Origin: Deroplatys truncata
Taxonomy: Eukaryota > Arthropoda > Insecta > Mantodea > Mantidae
Assembly (NCBI GenBank): GCA_030765065.1
Contig: CM060984.1
Span: 98,189,488-98,253,487 of the forward strand
DNA: 64,000 nucleotides
Reading direction: 5' to 3'
Below, in pieces: positions 58,557 to 64,000 of this stretch. The notes below the pieces were generated by a model. That model made no database searches. It saw only the letters and a list, made by a program, of their open reading frames with translations, and was not told the DNA's origin. The number at the start of each line of letters is the position of its first letter. Position 1 is the stretch's first letter. A program made the translations under genes and the position numbers.

Positions 58557-60708
58557 GGCCACCCAAGTCGACGTCCTCGTCGACAGAAAGAACATAAGTA
58601 CAAAATACAGGGAAAAAACAAAAGAAAGACATACCAAAAAAAAAATGACATAGAAATGTGTGATGTAAAATAAAAGAACAATACATATTTGTGGTTGCAC
58701 CCAGCCGACGACAATGGTGCTGGGCGATAACGAGAAGCGAGAGCGATGTAAGTGCAGTCGACGTAATATTGTTAATGCACTAGCTTTGGCATCCCGCACA
58801 CGCACACACCACGCTGCCTTAGTTCACAGACACACTACACTGCGCAAAAGGGTGATGAACTGCCGTAACTGTTTGTGGGTGGTTGAGACAGTGCCCACAA
58901 CGACGATTTGTCCTGGTGTAGGATTAGCACCGCAGGTCTCTGGTGATGACAACAGGGTGGGCAGTCGCTGGCTTGGACTGCCCCCCGACATGGTGGCTCC
59001 TTATGCCACGGCAGTGTAGTGGCTGCCCGACAGCTTCCCTGTGGTGTTTCTTGACTTCTGGTGTGCCCCGGGGATGCTCTTGGATTTTCTCGCTCTCTGC
59101 CACAGCACAATTCTAAAACAAAACCACGACACAATAAACAGGATGCTCCCACAAAGAATCACACAGAAAAGAAGGGTATGTCCTTTACAAATAAAGATTT
59201 TAAAGTATGAAAAGTGTACACAAAAAAAATTCTTTTGACATGGGCAAGTAAAGAGAAAAGAAAATTAGAACAACTTGGCATAAAAAGAAATTTTACAGAG
59301 TTGCCATCCAAAATTGAACTTACAATGCTTCATAATCCAAAAAAACAGTAAAACAGACTCAAAGTACATAAACATGACAGAAATGAAACATAACCTTATC
59401 TTGGGATCCCAATATTACAACTCAATAACCAGCTGGTATCAGTAACAAAAGAAAGTAAGTGCACTTACAAGACAGTCACACATGACGATGAAATGAACTC
59501 ATTCACACTGACCATGGCCCCAAATTACACACAACAGCGACTTAACTATCTACTCAAACTAGTGTATACATCACTACAAGCTACATCCACAATACATTTC
59601 TAAACTACGCCACGTGACATGCTTTCAACTACTAGTGTCCTACTCTTGTCATCAATATAACTTCTTATTCACATCACTATCTTTCTCGTCGCAGTTTAAC
59701 CATCATCTTTCATAATCATCATCATCATCAGTAGCAGTAATAGTGCAATCTCAATCATTACTTCAATCATCATCATCTTTCAATTTTCTCTCCAAAACAA
59801 AACATCTGCACTTACGTGTCTCATTTAACATGCTGTAAATTCAAAACATTTGACATAGGCATAACCTTCAAGAAATCACATTAATTCAGGAATTACACAA
59901 ATAACATGACATTATAATGTTGCATCTACATCCGCAAAATCAAGAAATAAGCTGGAAAAACAGGTGTTATTAACATTTGCTATCTAAGATGGTAATAAAC
60001 TTGTTGCATAAACAGAGAAAAAAAATTATTTTCATTACATTCACTTCCATCTATGTAATCTCTCGTGTGAATTCATCACACACGCTATACTGGGCACGTT
60101 ACAGCAACACCAATAAGCAAAATCAATACAATCATCACATCAACTTTCCAGGTACATGTAGCCCTCCTGAAAAATCAACACATTCATACACTTCAACTAT
60201 CGGGGTTACACTGTGGCACCTCCACCGAAGCTGACATCATCTCATCTCTTCTCATCTCTCCTCATCAACACCGTCGGGGTTACTCTTTCGCACATCCACC
60301 GAGGCAAATCTCAACTCATATTTCTCACATAACCTCACATACACACATACACACAAACACTATTCATGCAACAAATTTTCTGCAAATAAAGATCACAGCA
60401 TCATTATGGAACCCAAAATCAAATCATATCAAATCAAATCAAATGCAACAAAACAACATCACAGCATTATTCAAAACAATATTGTCACATAACATTCCTG
60501 AAAATGAAAGCTCAATTAAGCACATTGTACACCTAAAACACATTCCTGCAGCATAATACAACAACAAAACAAATGATTTGCAGTTACCAAAACACAATTC
60601 AAAATTTAAGTTACACCCAAAATAACAATATACTTATAATTTAGCAGAGACATTCATATCACATATTCCTGAAAAACAAAGCTTAATTAAGCATCAAAAA
60701 CTCAGACT
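58557..60708 (-). other. 2.1 kb non-coding stretch between Gypsy pol and 3' LTR
   Basis: No long frame or known domain is seen on the minus strand. From about 59150 the plus strand is strikingly poor in G (rich in A and C). A block containing TCGGGGTTAC and CACCTCCACCGAAG is repeated with changes about 72 bp apart (60202-60305). AAATC repeats occur at 60418-60445 and ATC repeats near 59718. It may be a long 3' untranslated region or a decayed third frame. Confidence 0.5.
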
Positions 60709-62706
60709 TTACAGCCTATAAGGACCCACAGGATCATAGTAAGGGTAAAGGCGTGACACATGAACACTCTGATGTTTGGTACGGGGAGCATGAGGTCGAC
60801 CAACAAGGTAGGTAACAGGAGTGATCTGTCGGATAATTTCAAAAGGACCAAAATATCTATGTAACAACTTTGTACATTTACCTTTCTTCCTAATGGGAGT
60901 GAAAACTTTAACTAATTGACCCACATTATAAACCACATCTCTATGTTTAGCATCAAATGCTTCTTTTTGCTTCACCTGCTGCTTTGTAATGTTAGCAACA
61001 GCAACCTCTCGTGCCTTTTGAATCTCTTGCAATGTCTGTCTCACAAAAAGGTCATTCGACGTAGCTTGTAGCTGAACCTGGTTAGGTAAAGAAGGTTCTC
61101 GACCATATATCAAGAAAAAGGGTGAAAATTTAGTAGACTCTTGAACACTCGAGTTATATGAAAAGATGACATAGGGCAAAATTGAGTCCCAATTCTTCTG
61201 ATTATTATCCACAAAATGGCTGAGCATATTTAAGAGGGTTTGGTTAAATCTTTCAGTAAGTCCGTTGCAAGCTGGATGATAAGCACTGGTGAAATTGGAA
61301 GACACTGATAAAGATCTCAACAATTCTTGTGTCACCTCACTCAAGAAAACTGAGCCACGATCAGATAACAAGGCAGCAGGGGCTCCATGCTTACAGATGA
61401 TGTTGTGCAAAATAAATTTAGCAACTTGAGGAATTGTTGCTGAAGAAAGCGACGCAGACTCGACCCAGCGAGAAGCATACTCGGTCGCAACGACAACATA
61501 CTTGTGTCCAGAATTGGAGCGTGGGAGAGGCCCAAGCAAATCAATACCCCACCGCTCGCCTACAGATGTAACCGGAATTGGTTGTAATAAGCCTGCTGGT
61601 TTCTGATTCTTCGGTCCCTTTCTTGTTTGACAGCTGGGACAGGTTCGGACAAAGTGTTCAATATCTTTCTTCATACCAACCCAGTAATACCTGGAGTGAA
61701 TTTTGGCAAATGTTTTCGAGAAACCTAAGTGGCCTGAAAGAGGATCATCATGACATGAAGAAAGAATTTTATGTTTTAGAGCTTCTGGAATAACCAGTAG
61801 ATGGAGGGGGCCAGTAGAGCCAGCATTTTTACGATAAAGAACACCTGATTTGAGTGTGTAGTTGGAAACTTGTCTCTGAAGCTTAGCAGGGGCCGACGGA
61901 GGATCATAGAGAGCATTAATAAGCTCCAGTAACCCAGTATCTTTCTTCTGATGGTCAGCAACTTCAACTGATGACAGCAAACATGTGGGGAGTTCATCAA
62001 GCTGATCAAGATCACCTTCTGTAGGTTGTAACACAGGAAATCTCGATAGAGTATCAGCATCATGATGTTTCTTGCCAGACTTATAAGAAATGGTATAATC
62101 AAACTCTTGCAATTTCAAACTCCATCGTGCCAAACGCCCAGTCAAATCTTTCAAATTATTTAGATAACAAAGAGAGTGATGATCAGATACAATATGAACC
62201 TTGTAGCCATAAACAAAACTGCGAAAGTGGGTAAGTCCAAACAAGATGGCCAACAATTCCAACTCAGGAACACTGTAATTACGTTCACATTTAGATAGTG
62301 TCCTCGAAGCATAGCCCACTGGTTTCAACACATTATCAATCTTCTGATACAACACTGAGGCAACCCCTAATCCACTGGCATCAGAGTGTAGTTCTGTATA
62401 AGCACCAGGAGTATAGTGAGCTAAGACAGGGGCCGAAACTAATAAGTCTTTCAAATTTTGAAATGCAGTTTGCTGATCAGATCCCCAAATAAAACTTTGA
62501 TTCTTCCTAGTCAACTGAATTAGAGGTTGAGCAATATTAGCATAGTCCTTGATGAATTTCCTGTAAAAATTAAACAATCCTAAAACTTTTCTCACATCTC
62601 GAACATTCTTAGGACGAGGCAAATTTTGAATGGAAACAACTTTGTCAGAATCAGGTGAAATACCATCTTTAGAAACTTCAAAACCTAAGAGTTTGATCTT
62701 TTGCAT
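60709..62706 (-). CDS. Ty3/Gypsy pol, 3' part: end of RT, RNase H, integrase
   Basis: A single open frame of 665 codons. The first 60 residues hold the end of the reverse transcriptase (KLLGFEVSKDGI, LGLFNFYRKFI). RNase H follows with acidic residues at about 109 (LHSDASGLG), in SVPELELLAI and in VSDHHSL. The integrase has an H-H-C-C zinc finger at about 315-360 (ending CPSCQ) and catalytic residues D at about 387 (WGIDLLGPL), D at about 448 (LLSDRGSVF) and E at about 483 (LTERFNQ), and near the C-terminus a GPF/Y-type module (YFGPFEIIRQ). All catalytic residues expected for RNase H and integrase are visible. The ATG used here is only the first methionine after a frameshift near 62706; the real start of pol lay upstream and is lost. 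Confidence 0.9.
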   Translation of the reverse strand: MQKIKLLGFEVSKDGISPDSDKVVSIQNLPRPKNVRDVRKVLGLFNFYRKFIKDYANIAQPLIQLTRKNQSFIWGSDQQTAFQNLKDLLVSAPVLAHYTPGAYTELHSDASGLGVASVLYQKIDNVLKPVGYASRTLSKCERNYSVPELELLAILFGLTHFRSFVYGYKVHIVSDHHSLCYLNNLKDLTGRLARWSLKLQEFDYTISYKSGKKHHDADTLSRFPVLQPTEGDLDQLDELPTCLLSSVEVADHQKKDTGLLELINALYDPPSAPAKLQRQVSNYTLKSGVLYRKNAGSTGPLHLLVIPEALKHKILSSCHDDPLSGHLGFSKTFAKIHSRYYWVGMKKDIEHFVRTCPSCQTRKGPKNQKPAGLLQPIPVTSVGERWGIDLLGPLPRSNSGHKYVVVATEYASRWVESASLSSATIPQVAKFILHNIICKHGAPAALLSDRGSVFLSEVTQELLRSLSVSSNFTSAYHPACNGLTERFNQTLLNMLSHFVDNNQKNWDSILPYVIFSYNSSVQESTKFSPFFLIYGREPSLPNQVQLQATSNDLFVRQTLQEIQKAREVAVANITKQQVKQKEAFDAKHRDVVYNVGQLVKVFTPIRKKGKCTKLLHRYFGPFEIIRQITPVTYLVGRPHAPRTKHQSVHVSRLYPYYDPVGPYRL

Positions 62707-62930
62707 GGCGAAGAAACATTTTTCTGGTTTAAGTTTAAACTTGTGGTGATCCAGACGTTGAAAACAGCCTCAAGATTTTGCAACAACTCCTCAAAGGTTT
62801 TAGCAAAAACAACAATGTCATCCAGATATGCAATAGCCTTTTTAAAATTCAAATCGCCTAACAACTTGTCTGCGATATAACTGAAGAACCTAGGGGCATT
62901 TGCAACCCCGCTGCCCACCATTTTGGATGC
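62707..62930 (-). pseudogene. Gypsy reverse transcriptase fragment
   Basis: Minus-strand frame with GVANAPRFFSYIADK and AIAYLDDIVVFAKTFEELL, containing YLDD, the catalytic aspartate pair of the reverse transcriptase. It continues the pol frame at 60709-62706 but is separated from it by a frameshift at about 62700-62712. The fragment begins in the middle of the RT palm: fingers, protease, gag and the 5' LTR are absent. At its other end it abuts a LINE relic, so the element is 5'-truncated, by recombination or deletion. Without the missing half, reverse transcription is impossible. Confidence 0.8.
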
Positions 62931-62936
62931 CCTATG

Positions 62937-63287
62937 TTGTTTATTTGATGACGATAACATATTGCTCTCAGAGTTGTTTGATCGCCTTTAATTATTCGCA
63001 GCCAGTACCTAACTACGTTTAGTTTAGCAAATACAGCATCTTCCCAGCATCCTACCTCCCGAAGAACTCCGTAGTTTGAAGTACCCTTCCCCAACCCTAG
63101 AATGCGCTTCCAGAAATTGCATTGTATTTTATTTACATTATCCACCCTCTCCCATCCCCACACTTCACTGCCGTATAGTAATGAGGACCTAACCATTGCT
63201 TCATACATGGTCTGTAATGTTTTTACTGGCATATCTGGTACCCGTGTCAATATCCTTAATACTTCAGAAAGTTGTCCAATCCCTTTG
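62937..63287 (-). pseudogene. LINE reverse-transcriptase C-terminal relic
   Basis: The minus-strand frame carries TLQTMYEAMVRSSLLYGSEV followed by WGW, IQCNFWKRILGLGKGTSNY and AVFAKLNVVRYWLRI. This is the segment after the RT palm in CR1/Jockey-like non-LTR elements, where LLYG-x-E-VWG, F-x-KR-x-LG and the repeated R-x-x-x-YW are typical. The frame is open through the whole segment and into the neighbouring Gypsy and HINE sequence on both sides, producing a chance 154-residue frame. Both ends of the LINE are missing. Confidence 0.75.
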
Positions 63288-63498
63288 TCGTATAGTAAGT
63301 AGGGGGAAGTATTGCATTCCACCCAAAAATTAGATACCGAGATTTCACCGGAAATACACGTTGTGAGACCGCTGAATCCAAATAAAGCATTTTTGGAAAC
63401 GTGTCCGTCTGTGTGTGTCTTGTATGCCTGTGAGGAGCATAACTCAAAAACGAAAAGTCAGATAAATAGTTAGCTTGATATTTTAGTTCAGTATTTTC
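63288..63498 (+). mobile_element. HINE-like fragment, interrupted by an LTR
   Basis: Starts TCGTATAGTAAGTAGGGGG, lacking the outer 12-bp repeat, and runs to GTTCAGTATTTTC, where the LTR begins. Confidence 0.65.
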
Positions 63499-64000
63499 TG
63501 ATGCAGTAATTTGTATCACAAATTACTTAAATGTAAATAATGATTGTAATATGAATATGCATTTTTATGTGACATTGATTTTAGATGTTTATTAATTGTA
63601 ATTATTATTGGGAAATAAGTTTATACGGCCTTACTGAAACTGTCAATAATAGCGCAATAATGCAAAGAGGGGGGTGAGCTGTTTATCATTATTGGAAACG
63701 AGGAAGTTACGTAATGTTGGCGCGTTTTTCTGTTGAGAACCTTCTGGAATATTTCCCTAGAGCATATGTATTCATAATTTTCATTGGATATTAAAATAGA
63801 CGCTAATGTTGGCGCGTTTTATTAGCCAATTGCAGTTCAGTTATAATCTTTAGGCATATCGGGGAGTGGGTGTATAAAAAGTCAAGTCAGAGGTAGATCG
63901 CGGTCAGTTCATCGAAAATCTCAATACATTACACGTCTCCTTCAGTCGTCCAGTTCATCAAAATTCTTTGTACACTACACGTCGTCTTCAGTTCGTCAGT
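63499..64000 (+). mobile_element. LTR-like sequence, truncated by the window edge
   Basis: The first 502 bp, beginning TGATGCAGTAATTTG, match the complement of 4700-5208 closely. A TATA box (63873-63880) and TCAGT initiator (63904-63908) predict transcription rightwards out of the window. Two imperfect copies of a CACGTC-TTCAGT-GTTCATC block follow. Whether a complete element lies beyond cannot be seen. Confidence 0.65.
63873..63908 (+). promoter_or_regulatory. LTR promoter: TATA box and initiator
   Basis: TATAAAAA is followed 24 bp later by TCAGT, the arthropod initiator, with a start expected near 63904. Confidence 0.6.

Noticed and set aside
58410-58805. A 131-residue minus-strand frame with hydrophobic stretches
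   Set aside because: It covers part of the LTR and the polypurine tract; no similarity to an envelope or other known protein was seen.
63499-64000. The LTR at the right edge as the 5' LTR of the Gypsy pol at 60709-62930
   Set aside because: It points the opposite way, differs in sequence from the 3' LTR at 58112-58547, and is separated by LINE and HINE fragments.

Overview
This 64 kb window is AT-rich eukaryotic DNA made almost entirely of transposable elements and their relics. I could not identify a single confident host gene. tRNA-headed SINEs, several non-LTR (LINE) relics, two pogo-like DNA transposons, a Ty3/Gypsy retrotransposon, TTAA-flanked MITEs and one extremely repeated Helentron-like family together suggest a large arthropod genome, most likely an insect. 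The species cannot be told from the sequence.

The dominant component is one dispersed family of about 0.8-0.9 kb, called HINE-like here, present in roughly twenty full, partial or nested copies on both strands. Its copies share 12-bp subterminal inverted repeats (ACTTTCTCTACT), a variable CA/GACA microsatellite, a small stem-loop just inside one end (ATGTG-loop-CACAT), and ends lying in A/T runs. This is the architecture of non-autonomous Helentron derivatives (the DINE-1/INE-1 type).

Layout. 0-6.7 kb: a LINE RNase H relic split by a pogo-like element (673-2321), then an old dispersed repeat (R2) interrupted by a HINE copy and by a solo-LTR-like insertion carrying a 252-bp tandem duplication. 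6.7-14 kb: SINEs, HINE copies and a LINE relic. 14-17.3 kb: a HINE copy split by a second pogo-like element (14227-16733) with a broken transposase. 19.5-20.8 kb: a LINE 3' end with RNase H and a TCTAA-type tail. 24.8-25.8 kb: a decayed DDE transposase. 28.9-35.9 kb: a dense nest holding HINEs inside HINEs, a LINE inside a HINE, and a TTAA MITE inside that LINE. 36-58 kb: more HINE nests, several SINEs, a second, less interrupted R2 copy, and long stretches with nothing recognisable. 58.1-62.9 kb: the 3' two thirds of a Gypsy element on the minus strand (3' LTR, polypurine tract, a 2.1 kb non-coding stretch and an open 665-residue pol frame), cut off in the reverse transcriptase and abutting a LINE fragment. 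63.5-64 kb: the start of an LTR related to the one at 4-5.2 kb, truncated by the window edge.

The elements do not cooperate as a pathway. What they give is a relative chronology: R2 and some HINEs are oldest; pogo elements, SINEs, LINEs, MITEs and further HINEs landed inside them. The open Gypsy pol frame looks like one of the youngest pieces. All boundaries come from reading repeats against each other by eye and may be off by several bases.
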